A stretch of DNA of 13,772 bases. Origin: Minisyncoccota bacterium (GTDB lineage Bacteria; Patescibacteriota; Minisyncoccia; Phycocordibacterales; GCA-2747955). Below, piece by piece: positions 6,411 through 13,257 of this stretch; the stretch's first letter is position 1, and each line of letters begins with the position of its first letter. The DNA is taken from NCBI GenBank assembly GCA_938010795.1, contig CALLVB010000013.1, positions 1-13,772 on the forward strand, in the 5' to 3' direction. The translations under genes and the position numbers were made by a program. A model generated the notes under the pieces. It made no database searches and was not told where the DNA came from. It was given only the letters and a program-made list of their open reading frames with translations.

Positions 6411-7073
6411 TTACTCAATTGATTCTTTGTATGGGTCAGCATTCACCTGTGTCTTAACTGATTCCATTTTTTTCTCCAAATGATCTTTGAATGTCTTTGT
6501 TGGATCAAGTCTCTCTTCATCTGAAATAGCAGTTTGTTCGTACGGAGTTGGTGCTGGAGTATACGCCGTCTGAACTGGCTGTTCTTGGCCGAATGCATCA
6601 GCAGAATAATCACTAGAACTCGTGAACTCAGTTGCTCCTACTGCAACACCATCATTCCCATGCATCTCAACTTCTTTAAGCAGTGAATCTCGGGCTGGAG
6701 AATCTCCGTGCTCTGGATCAGCAAGAGGTGCTGCGGCTGCAGGAGACGTATCATCTCCAAACTGTACAGTCCTGAGTGACTCTCTTACTTTTCGAAAGAC
6801 TTCATTATCAACATCAATAGCTAACGACTCTGCGGTCTCCCTATCAATCTCAAGCTCTTTTGAAAGGCTCCTGATGAAGTCTGAGGTTTTCTTAAGACCC
6901 AACATCACCAACGCAACTTCATTGGTTAATATCCCGATCTTATCTAGCCGTAGTGTGTACTTGTTACCAAGTTCTTGGATATCACGAAGCACAGCATCGT
7001 CAGTCACTGCTCTTCTAATATCTTCTGGTAAAGAGTTTAATCGCTCTTCTAATAATTCTTGTGTTAATTCCAT
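6411..7073 (-). CDS. Hypothetical protein co-transcribed with the TrbL-like gene (220 aa)
   Basis: No named family is recognised with confidence. Residues 1-105 look like a compact helical domain (ELGNKYTLRLDKIGILTNEV at 34-53, then an aliphatic stretch with LVMLGLKK, then DFIRSLSKELEI); I have the impression that such sequences recur in CPR genomes, but this is from memory. Residues 106-185 are Ala/Pro/Ser-rich and probably disordered. The acidic/basic C-terminal end contains DPTKTFKDHL (190-199), which resembles the repeated tail motif of the VirD4-like protein. There is no signal peptide or membrane segment, so it is likely cytoplasmic. The ATG lies only 3 bases after the TrbL-like stop with no Shine-Dalgarno sequence, which points to translational coupling. 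A T4SS accessory or adaptor role is inferred from context alone. Confidence 0.75.
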   Translation of the reverse strand: MELTQELLEERLNSLPEDIRRAVTDDAVLRDIQELGNKYTLRLDKIGILTNEVALVMLGLKKTSDFIRSLSKELEIDRETAESLAIDVDNEVFRKVRESLRTVQFGDDTSPAAAAPLADPEHGDSPARDSLLKEVEMHGNDGVAVGATEFTSSSDYSADAFGQEQPVQTAYTPAPTPYEQTAISDEERLDPTKTFKDHLEKKMESVKTQVNADPYKESIE

Positions 7074-7076
7074 ATA

Positions 7077-9965
7077 TTATGCGTTATTGTCTGATGGTTT
7101 ATCAGTTGAATTGTATTTGAGTACTCCCAAGTTATCTTCGAAAGCTTTTCTAATTTCTTTCTTAAGATCCTTCGATTTCATATCTGGTTTCCTTGGAACA
7201 TTTGCAAACATGTTTTCAATAGTAGCGAGATCTGATGTAGTTCCACCAGCATTACCTATTCCTCCCATTAATGATTCTAATTGGTCGGTATTCTTATTGA
7301 GTTCTTGTAATGCGGCAAGAGTTGCTTGTCCAACTTTTTGTTGAGCATTAAATCTCTTAAGTGCAGTCTTCTTGTCTTTAGCTGACTGACCTGCAACTGG
7401 TGCAGTGGCTGCTGGCACAGGTTGTTGAGCAAAATCTGCTGCGTACTGAGCCTTCCTTTCTTCTTTTTGTTGTTTAGCGATCGCCCGCTTAGCTGAGCCT
7501 GGATCTTGCTTGATCAGGTCGGCATCCATAGTCAGGTTTCCTTGATCAATAGCTCTATCAGTCTCTAATGATGCGATCGATGCTCCTGTTTCATCAAGAA
7601 TGTTTTCTACCTCGATAGCAGCCATATTTTGTGCGGCACGCAGTCCACCGTCAATACCATCTTTACCAATCTTAGTTTTGGATGACAACAGTTCGTTAAG
7701 ACGTTCCTTATCTTGATCTGGACTTTGTGATGGGTCATCAGCAATCTTCTTAAATCCACTCAAAAGATCAGTTCTAATGGTTTCAATTTGTGCTTTTGCA
7801 TCATCATTGAGTGTTTTTTGTTGAACACCATCTTTAATAATAGGAGCTTTCGTATCTGGATCATACGCATCTGTTTCAAAGGTTGATGCAAGGTTCGCCA
7901 TAAATTCATCAAATGATGCTTTAAACTCTTTGGTATTAATAGTTGTACTTGCAGACTGTCCTGGTGTGTCAGCAATTTGATTAGCAAGCGCCTTAGCATC
8001 TGTATCAAGGCTTGCTTTATCAATCGCTGCTGCTCGTGCATTTTTCTCTTTTTCTTCCTGAACCCTTTTGGTCTTCCACCGTTTTTCCGCATCTTTCGTT
8101 GTTTGCTTATTGAATTCTGATCCTGCCTCACGATCTGCAATATTTGGAGTAATCAAAGGAATAGTTCCTGCAGCCAAAGAACCAAAAATTCCCGATTTTG
8201 TTGCTCGCTTTGATGCTCGTCCTCGGGCAGCTTCTTTAAGGTTTAATCCCTCGTTTAAATCTAATCCGAGCTGCTTTCGTGCGTCTGGTTCACTTAATCC
8301 CCTTCTGATGATATTTCCTTGTTTGTCTTTTTTGGTGGTCATTAAATCTTTGGCTTTTCTCTCGAGATTGTTCGCATCACGATTCATTTGTTTTTTCACC
8401 AAATCTTTACGTCGATCAATTCTTGCGGCTGCTCCTTCTGGACGACCAAACTTAGCATCAGCTGCCTTGTCACCTAATCCTAGTGTTGCATTACCAGCAA
8501 GTCTCGCTAATGGTGAATATAGTTTACCTCGTGAGGTTGCCATTCGAGACAGTGTTTTTGATTCAGCTGCCTTGTATCCTGCAGCACCAATACTTGAACG
8601 AAGTGCTACTCCAGCACCTCCACCCGCAAGTGCTAATCCTCCGCCAGTTATCGCACCAGCTGCACCGTTCACTCCTTTAACAACCATTGCTCCAATACCT
8701 GTACCTCCGTCACAACGTTTTATTGTCTCAGCGTTAGCTAGTTTTAGTAATGTATATGCAATACCAAATTGAATTCCAACACCGAGCAGTATAGTTCTCC
8801 AATCAGCTCCTCCAGATGAAGCGAGATTAATTGACAAGAAGTCATTCATCCCAGCCACAAGCTGAATCAACAACCACAAGAAAAATAGGAATATCACAAT
8901 ACAGAACGAACGATCAATAACAGCTTTAAACCACTGTGAAAAATATTTTTGCGTCGGTGGGAACAAATACGAAACAAAGGCTAATGGTGAGAGCACCATC
9001 AAAAGAATGAGCCATACCGTTCTCGAAATAAACATAAAGGACGCAATGATTAACTCTTTTGCAACCAAAAAGTTAATCGCGGCTATACTCAAGAGCAGGA
9101 ACGACATAGCCCCCAGTGGTGGATTACCACCATTTGCGGTCACCATACTCTCAAACACCTCTGGTTTTAATAAGTTTGATGGATTAATTTCTTGCATGAA
9201 TGCACCTGAGATTCCCTTTTGTGGCACGCTCAGTCCATTTTTATTTTTATATACCAGACCTCCTTCTCGAGCTTCCCCACTTGAGGAATCTTTGGCATCA
9301 ATTGAATTATAAAAAGTAAGTGCGGTGATGTTTCCTGCGTCAATAATCACTTTGGTGATAAGCAAAGAAAAGTTCAACAACAATGCAATTAACACAACAC
9401 GCGTAAATAGACTTTTCGCTTGTTGGGCTTTAATACTAAAGATAAGAGAAAAAGAAATATAAATCAGCGCAAAGATAAATCCTAAGTTTGCAATATCCCG
9501 AATATTAGACCAAATACCGTTAATGTAATCTTTGCTTTGTCCTAAGTTATCGACTCCTTCTAATTTTGAACTATCAAGTAAGTTAGTATCGAGAGTAAAC
9601 AAAAGCATATAATCAAAGAATCGTCCTGCTACAGCAAGCAAGTGACCCGTTAAGAACATTCCCATCTCTCCAAAACAAAGAAACCATGATTTTGGATTCG
9701 TAAGACTACATAAATCAGGTATTCCTGATGGATTTGCGTTAATATTTTTTGTTGCAGGAGTCTCTGCTGCATCCCCTGCGCCAGGAAAATTTTCTGTATG
9801 ATTATCTGCGTGAGTATACGCAGTCTCTATCTCTAAGTGCAGGTATCCAAAACCTCCCTTATTAAGGTTCATTTCAACAAAAAAAGGAGTGAAAAATATA
9901 AAAAATCCAACAACGATTGCGATAAGAGAGAGCTTCGTATTTCTTTTTCTAAAAAGTATTTCCAT
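7077..9965 (-). CDS. TrbL/VirB6-like polytopic T4SS membrane protein with large soluble tail
   Basis: The 962-residue product starts with an anchor or signal segment (13-30) and a short exported region with cysteines C86 and C97. Several further membrane helices follow (about 103-125, 158-178, 187-208, 285-312, 314-335, 353-371 and 390-410) and then a Gly/Ala-rich hydrophobic stretch (about 425-462). This is the layout of VirB6/TrbL proteins, which form the inner-membrane channel part of a T4SS. From about residue 465 to the end it is a roughly 500-residue charged, Ala/Lys-rich, mostly helical tail, probably cytoplasmic, far longer than in classical VirB6 (about 300 residues in all). The gene is first in an operon with the 220-aa hypothetical gene and has a TATTAT -10 box 8 bases before its ATG. 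The family call rests on topology and neighbours, not on catalytic motifs. Confidence 0.8.
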   Translation of the reverse strand: MEILFRKRNTKLSLIAIVVGFFIFFTPFFVEMNLNKGGFGYLHLEIETAYTHADNHTENFPGAGDAAETPATKNINANPSGIPDLCSLTNPKSWFLCFGEMGMFLTGHLLAVAGRFFDYMLLFTLDTNLLDSSKLEGVDNLGQSKDYINGIWSNIRDIANLGFIFALIYISFSLIFSIKAQQAKSLFTRVVLIALLLNFSLLITKVIIDAGNITALTFYNSIDAKDSSSGEAREGGLVYKNKNGLSVPQKGISGAFMQEINPSNLLKPEVFESMVTANGGNPPLGAMSFLLLSIAAINFLVAKELIIASFMFISRTVWLILLMVLSPLAFVSYLFPPTQKYFSQWFKAVIDRSFCIVIFLFFLWLLIQLVAGMNDFLSINLASSGGADWRTILLGVGIQFGIAYTLLKLANAETIKRCDGGTGIGAMVVKGVNGAAGAITGGGLALAGGGAGVALRSSIGAAGYKAAESKTLSRMATSRGKLYSPLARLAGNATLGLGDKAADAKFGRPEGAAARIDRRKDLVKKQMNRDANNLERKAKDLMTTKKDKQGNIIRRGLSEPDARKQLGLDLNEGLNLKEAARGRASKRATKSGIFGSLAAGTIPLITPNIADREAGSEFNKQTTKDAEKRWKTKRVQEEKEKNARAAAIDKASLDTDAKALANQIADTPGQSASTTINTKEFKASFDEFMANLASTFETDAYDPDTKAPIIKDGVQQKTLNDDAKAQIETIRTDLLSGFKKIADDPSQSPDQDKERLNELLSSKTKIGKDGIDGGLRAAQNMAAIEVENILDETGASIASLETDRAIDQGNLTMDADLIKQDPGSAKRAIAKQQKEERKAQYAADFAQQPVPAATAPVAGQSAKDKKTALKRFNAQQKVGQATLAALQELNKNTDQLESLMGGIGNAGGTTSDLATIENMFANVPRKPDMKSKDLKKEIRKAFEDNLGVLKYNSTDKPSDNNA

Positions 9966-9973
9966 TTAAACCA

Positions 9974-9979
9974 ATAATA
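9974..9979 (-). promoter_or_regulatory. -10 element (TATTAT), leaderless promoter of the TrbL-like operon
   Basis: TATTAT ends 8 bases before the ATG at 9965. No Shine-Dalgarno sequence lies between. Confidence 0.5.
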
Positions 9980-10021
9980 CCTTAGTTATTGCTAAATATC
10001 CAAAGAATAACTTAATAATTA

Positions 10022-10030
10022 TTATCCACA
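10022..10030 (+). promoter_or_regulatory. Consensus DnaA box in the divergent spacer
   Basis: TTATCCACA is the exact consensus of the E. coli DnaA box. A degenerate second site, TTTTACACA (10033-10041), follows 2 bases later, and a very A/T-rich stretch (10051-10080) lies beyond. It sits between the divergent TrbL-like and secreted-protein genes. One perfect box can occur by chance or serve transcription control, so an origin is not claimed. Confidence 0.35.
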
Positions 10031-10067
10031 GGTTTTACACAGAAGTCGACAAAATTGAAAAAATATT

Positions 10068-10073
10068 GATAAT
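10068..10073 (+). promoter_or_regulatory. Possible -10 element of the secreted-protein gene
   Basis: GATAAT (10068-10073) is preceded 16 bases upstream by TCGACA (10046-10051), a fair -35 match. Transcription would start near 10080. This gives a leader of about 40 bases for the ATG at 10122, or an almost leaderless mRNA for the in-frame ATG at 10083. Confidence 0.4.
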
Positions 10074-10087
10074 ATATATTGTATGTA

Positions 10088-10110
10088 TGCATTCCGCATG
10101 CAGTTCGAAC
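10088..10110 (+). repeat. Back-to-back palindromes in the leader of the secreted-protein gene
   Basis: TGCAT (10088-10092) pairs with ATGCA (10098-10102) around a 5-base loop, and the perfect palindrome GTTCGAAC (10103-10110) follows directly, one base before... the GGAG at 10111-10114. It could be an operator or a leader hairpin near the ribosome site; either reading is speculative. Confidence 0.3.
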
Positions 10111-10121
10111 GGAGAAACCTG

Positions 10122-10712
10122 ATGTTCTTTAAAATACTCAGCCTCACGGCATTTGTGTGTGCGACATTATCATTTTCATCAACTGCATTTGCTGGTAAAG
10201 CAGAGACAGTTGCCTGGTCTAATGACTATTTCGCAAGCATTGTGGCAAATCCTGCCACAGAATTAACTGATTCGAATGAGAAAAATATCCGTCTGCGACT
10301 TTTTAGTCGATTTAACGGAGAACAGTCACCTCTTGAAGGCGACAACTTCTTTGTCACGACCAAAGATTCATCTTTGGTTTGTACATCCGCAACCTCAACG
10401 GTTCGCGCATTCAAAGAAGGATTTCGAACCGATTTAGAGACAAACAAAGACTTGTACTGGTCAGCTCCAAGCTGGTTAACCAACCTTTCGCGTCAATCAG
10501 TTGAAGCCTGTAAACCTCTCCGCCTTGAAATCAACGATTTTGTTGAATACCGTCGTATGTACGACGCTAATCCAGCAAAATATGATCGTCTTGGTTATGT
10601 CCCTGAACGTATCGACGTTAACGACCTAGTCGTTACCGCCAGCTACGAAGCAGAACAAGAGGAAAAATGGGAAGAGTTCCGGACAGCCATGCGCGAGCAC
10701 GGCACTCCATAA
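10122..10712 (+). CDS. Secreted protein of unknown function (196 aa)
   Basis: No family is recognised. The product has a clear signal peptide (1-24: basic start MFFK, hydrophobic core, TAFA cleavage site before GKAE). The mature part is about 170 residues with no further membrane segment, two cysteines (C87 and C130) that could form a disulfide after export, and a Glu-rich C-terminus (176-192). The start at 10122 is chosen because GGAG (10111-10114) lies 7 bases upstream and the signal peptide is then canonical. An in-frame ATG at 10083 would add 13 residues and would fit a leaderless start, so both remain possible. It is the only plus-strand gene in the 2116-13772 stretch, is divergent from the T4SS-like operon, and ends at a strong terminator. 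By eye its coding sequence is somewhat richer in G and C than its neighbours. Confidence 0.7.
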   Translation: MFFKILSLTAFVCATLSFSSTAFAGKAETVAWSNDYFASIVANPATELTDSNEKNIRLRLFSRFNGEQSPLEGDNFFVTTKDSSLVCTSATSTVRAFKEGFRTDLETNKDLYWSAPSWLTNLSRQSVEACKPLRLEINDFVEYRRMYDANPAKYDRLGYVPERIDVNDLVVTASYEAEQEEKWEEFRTAMREHGTP

Positions 10713-10734
10713 TTCTTATCCATTACACAGATTG

Positions 10735-10766
10735 AAATGGCGCCTATCTTATAGGCGCCATTTTTT
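10735..10766 (+). terminator. Strong terminator after the secreted-protein gene
   Basis: Arms 10735-10747 (AAATGGCGCCTAT) and 10751-10763 (ATAGGCGCCATTT) pair perfectly over 13 bp with a 3-base loop, and T residues run to 10766. It lies between convergent genes and could also stop the minus-strand pilin-like transcript, though the T-run on that strand is short. Confidence 0.85.
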
Positions 10767-10793
10767 GTACTCCGTTTTTTATATATGTTTAGC

Positions 10794-11558
10794 CTAGTTC
10801 CAAAAGAAACATGTTTCTACTCGAGTATTATCATCATTAAATTTTGCAACACATCGCGTATATGTAGTATCTGGATTGTCTAATTGTTGTTTAAAACGAT
10901 TACCCTGACATTTACTCTTTTGTTCATGTAATGCAGATACTGCTTCTGCTCTATACGCAGTAAGATCCAAATTTTGTTTTCCGTTACCAAGCACCGTGTG
11001 GTCACAATCCTTATCTTTATACGCTGAATCAAGTTGTGTGTAGGCATCTTTCTCTTGCACAATAAATGCATCTAGATTATCAACGGTGAGTCCTTCCTCT
11101 GATACATCATCAATCTCCCCCTGCACCTGTGCACTACGGAGTTCTACATCTAATCGTATTAAGTCACTGTTAAGTGTATTAAGTATAAGAAAGGCTGCTA
11201 GTAAGATACCAAGTCCGAGTAGTGCATTGTTAATACGTGCTCTACCATCTTTTTTATTATTAAAGTTATCAGTAGTCATATACTGCATTCCTCCTATTAC
11301 TATCATGAAGATAGCTGCTATTGCTCCAAGAGAGATGGAGAGTGTGTAGAGATTGTTTACGTATGAACCTAAGTCTACTGGTATTTTGTCGCTGAAGCCT
11401 GGGAGTGGGGCGAGGGCTTGATAGGTTGTCACATCTTGAGCTGAGATGATGTCCGCACCACCTGAAAAGAAAAAGACTGCCCCAACCGCCAGAAATATAA
11501 TCACCAAAGCCAGGTCAAAAAGAATTGATTTAAAAATTTTCTTAAGAAAGTCCTTCAT
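10794..11558 (-). CDS. VirB2/TrbC-like (T4SS_pilin-type) membrane protein with Cys-containing extension
   Basis: The 254-residue product has an N-terminal hydrophobic segment (about 13-33) ending near a plausible signal cleavage site (IISAQD, 38-42), then the pilin-like core. That core has a helix (about 66-90) ending in VIGGMQYM, a charged loop NNKKDGRARINN (100-111) and a second helix (112-127) ending in NTLNSDL. This two-helix hairpin with a GGxxY-type end and a basic loop is the hallmark of VirB2/TrbC-like proteins of CPR T4SS loci. The 125-residue C-terminal extension is polar and carries four cysteines (C185, C217, C236, C250); classical VirB2 pilins lack such an extension. It has its own -10 box and is separated from the main T4SS group by the secreted-protein gene. 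It could be a pilus subunit or a membrane-embedded relative. Confidence 0.75.
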   Translation of the reverse strand: MKDFLKKIFKSILFDLALVIIFLAVGAVFFFSGGADIISAQDVTTYQALAPLPGFSDKIPVDLGSYVNNLYTLSISLGAIAAIFMIVIGGMQYMTTDNFNNKKDGRARINNALLGLGILLAAFLILNTLNSDLIRLDVELRSAQVQGEIDDVSEEGLTVDNLDAFIVQEKDAYTQLDSAYKDKDCDHTVLGNGKQNLDLTAYRAEAVSALHEQKSKCQGNRFKQQLDNPDTTYTRCVAKFNDDNTRVETCFFWN

Positions 11559-11566
11559 TACAAACT

Positions 11567-11572
11567 ATTGTA
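11567..11572 (-). promoter_or_regulatory. -10 element (TACAAT), leaderless promoter of the pilin-like gene
   Basis: TACAAT ends 8 bases before the ATG at 11558. No Shine-Dalgarno sequence is present. Confidence 0.5.
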
Positions 11573-11602
11573 CCAAGGTTCGGTGAAAATAAAATCAGTG
11601 TT

Positions 11603-11637
11603 AACAAAGAGCGACGGCTGTGCCGTCGCTCCTTGTT
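11603..11637 (-). terminator. GC-rich hairpin after the transposase gene (REP-like copy A)
   Basis: Perfect arms 11609-11618 (GAGCGACGGC) and 11622-11631 (GCCGTCGCTC) have a TGT loop. After one mismatch the stem extends by AACAA/TTGTT to 11604 and 11636, with one more A-T pair at 11603/11637. The core GCGACGGC-TNT-GCCGTCGC recurs at 13265-13283. It can end the minus-strand transposase transcript, and its shape also fits a REP element. Confidence 0.7.
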
Positions 11638-11650
11638 TGGTTATTTTTAC

Positions 11651-12340
11651 TTACTCTAATAATTCTTTCTTTAGAAAGGTTTTGTCGCGCTTGCGTGTTT
11701 CGGTAATAAATTCAATTGTTTCATATGCGAATTGAATATACTCACTGCGCGCACCCCCAAACCCTTGGAGCACCTCTTCTGTTGCCACAAATCCATACCC
11801 AGTATCTGGGGTGCTGTAGTCACGCATGCTTGTGCGTACCACATGTGAATTTGTTTCTTCCTCACCATGAACATGATTATTTAGATTTACATATGCAGAT
11901 ACATATTGGAGATCAGCTCCATTCCCTATCCGTTCTGATTTATATCTCCCGGCAAAGAGTGATCCCGCTCTCTCATATCTACGATTAAAATAATTGGTAT
12001 ACCCTACTGATAATTTCTTCATAAACGTTGAAATGCCACCGGGCACCCGCTGTTTCAAGACAAGATGATAGTGATTCTCATTACAACAAAACGCAACAAT
12101 CTCCACTAACTTTTTATCTTTCTTGGTACAACGCCGCCGTACCGAAGCGGTTCTCGGTGTGAGCCCGTGCTCATCTCTAAATAATTCATAGAATTTTGTA
12201 GGCCCTGTCGTATTGAAATACTCTAACGCCTTTGTAAATCTAAATGAATCCAATGGATCCATAAATATATCTCGTTTATCAACGCCTTGATTATAGACAT
12301 GATAAAAACCCCCGACCCGTAAATTTCTTTGTTTTCCCAT
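11651..12340 (-). CDS. REP-associated (RAYT-like) Y1 HUH transposase
   Basis: The 229-residue product belongs to the Y1/IS200-like HUH group, solitary RAYT branch, which nicks single-stranded DNA at hairpins through a 5'-phosphotyrosine. Signatures are GGFYHVYNQGVDKRDIF (10-26), the HUH motif with H90 and H92 in ENHYHLV (88-94), and the catalytic tyrosine region YTNYFNRRYERAGSLFAGRY (114-133, likely Y114 or Y117). YVNLNN (150-155) follows. It has no accessory TnpB gene. The start at 12340 is preferred over the longer in-frame ATG at 12367 because a TATACT -10 box ends 9 bases before it and because the longer form would begin inside the upstream terminator stem. Hairpins of identical core lie just downstream (11609-11631) and beyond the next gene (13265-13283). 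The gene looks intact; whether it is domesticated or mobile cannot be judged from one copy. Confidence 0.85.
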   Translation of the reverse strand: MGKQRNLRVGGFYHVYNQGVDKRDIFMDPLDSFRFTKALEYFNTTGPTKFYELFRDEHGLTPRTASVRRRCTKKDKKLVEIVAFCCNENHYHLVLKQRVPGGISTFMKKLSVGYTNYFNRRYERAGSLFAGRYKSERIGNGADLQYVSAYVNLNNHVHGEEETNSHVVRTSMRDYSTPDTGYGFVATEEVLQGFGGARSEYIQFAYETIEFITETRKRDKTFLKKELLE

Positions 12341-12349
12341 AACATACCC

Positions 12350-12355
12350 AGTATA
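12350..12355 (-). promoter_or_regulatory. -10 element (TATACT), leaderless promoter of the transposase gene
   Basis: TATACT ends 9 bases before the ATG at 12340 and directly abuts the T-tract of the upstream terminator (TTTTGT on the minus strand). Confidence 0.5.
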
Positions 12356-12383
12356 ACAAAAGGTCAAAGTATAAACTTTGACC
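12355..12383 (-). terminator. Terminator after the YciC/DUF975-like membrane gene
   Basis: Arms 12362-12370 (GGTCAAAGT) and 12375-12383 (ACTTTGACC) pair perfectly over 9 bp with a 4-base loop, followed on the minus strand by TTTTGTT. Confidence 0.75.
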
Positions 12384-12410
12384 GGTTGTTCTCATGTAAA
12401 AATGATACGC

Positions 12411-13229
12411 TTACTCTTCTCTCGATCCGGCGGTAACATCTAGGTCTACATGGGCCACTGCAGCCATTTGCATTCCCAATAATACGAGCACTGAAATTAC
12501 CAAGAAGAAGATCGCCATCCCAAGAGGCAATAATATTTTTGTAATACCAATAGAGGGTATAAATGCGACTAATACCATATAGACAAATAATAAAATCACC
12601 GCCACGAGAATCCCTACCACTGGAAGAACCATAATTCCAAATATCTTCCAAAATTTACCTTGTACTGCCTCTTTACTTTTCTTCATTGCAGTAAATGGAG
12701 TCATGCCATAATCAAGTGCGTAATATGGCGAGAAATAAAATATTACAGAAAAATAAATACCTGGGATGATCAAGAAAATAAGCCCGATAATAATAGTGAT
12801 GAGGTACACAAGATTTGTCACAATTGTATACAAGACTTCTTTTATTGAGTATGTCCCTCCTGTCATCTTTCTATCTCGCGCAAAATATAACGCAACAAAG
12901 ATAAATATAAATGGAATAACATTTAGGATAGAATCGTACATTGCATCCCATAATTCATTACCATGCGCTGGGACCTCTAGGGCTGTAAATCCCTCTTCAT
13001 CTTTAAACCCAATGTCTTCATAAAAAACATCTTGTTCTGATATTGTCCCAGCTTCATACGCTGCTTTAATCTCCGGTGGTACATACGCAATGTATTCCTC
13101 TTGCAGCCCGTACTGTACTGACAAGAAACCAGCGAGACTCAAAATAGCCACGAGCACAGCCACTTCCTTGGTATTATCTTGTAATACTCTCCACGACTTT
13201 ATAATATTTTGTTGTATTGAAAAATTCAT
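12411..13229 (-). CDS. Polytopic membrane protein, YciC/DUF975-like
   Basis: The product has 272 residues and about six membrane segments (about 23-38, 100-117, 134-149, 151-168, 198-226 and 234-258), with an exported loop between the first two (40-98). The region LIIPGIYF...FSPYYALD...TPFTAMKKSKEAVQGKFWKIFG (153-198) resembles the conserved 'IPGI...A..S..L..G' core of YciC/DUF975-type membrane proteins, whose role is not firmly known. It has its own -10 box, ends at a terminator and is followed by the transposase gene, so it is monocistronic. The resemblance is by eye; an unrelated membrane family is possible. Confidence 0.65.
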   Translation of the reverse strand: MNFSIQQNIIKSWRVLQDNTKEVAVLVAILSLAGFLSVQYGLQEEYIAYVPPEIKAAYEAGTISEQDVFYEDIGFKDEEGFTALEVPAHGNELWDAMYDSILNVIPFIFIFVALYFARDRKMTGGTYSIKEVLYTIVTNLVYLITIIIGLIFLIIPGIYFSVIFYFSPYYALDYGMTPFTAMKKSKEAVQGKFWKIFGIMVLPVVGILVAVILLFVYMVLVAFIPSIGITKILLPLGMAIFFLVISVLVLLGMQMAAVAHVDLDVTAGSREE

Positions 13230-13235
13230 ATACCA

Positions 13236-13241
13236 ATAGTA
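13236..13241 (-). promoter_or_regulatory. -10 element (TACTAT), leaderless promoter of the membrane-protein gene
   Basis: TACTAT ends 6 bases before the ATG at 13229; no Shine-Dalgarno sequence is present. Confidence 0.45.
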
Positions 13242-13257
13242 ATCAACTTTAGACCAA

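Noticed and set aside
6622..7344. Plus-strand open frame of 240 codons spanning the two operon genes
   Set aside because: A Ser/Leu-rich shadow frame across a coupled gene junction; no promoter or ribosome site.
8068..8772. Plus-strand open frame of 234 codons antisense to the TrbL-like gene
   Set aside because: Composition is that of a shadow of an Ala/Lys-rich gene; there is no start signal or family resemblance, and the minus-strand gene is clearly real.
10103..10110. GTTCGAAC as a T-loop piece of a tRNA gene
   Set aside because: No acceptor, D or anticodon stems can be built around it; it is a simple palindrome before the secreted-protein gene.
9966..10121. Chromosomal replication origin
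   Set aside because: Only one perfect DnaA box and one poor one; no box cluster, no dnaA, dnaN or parA gene nearby.
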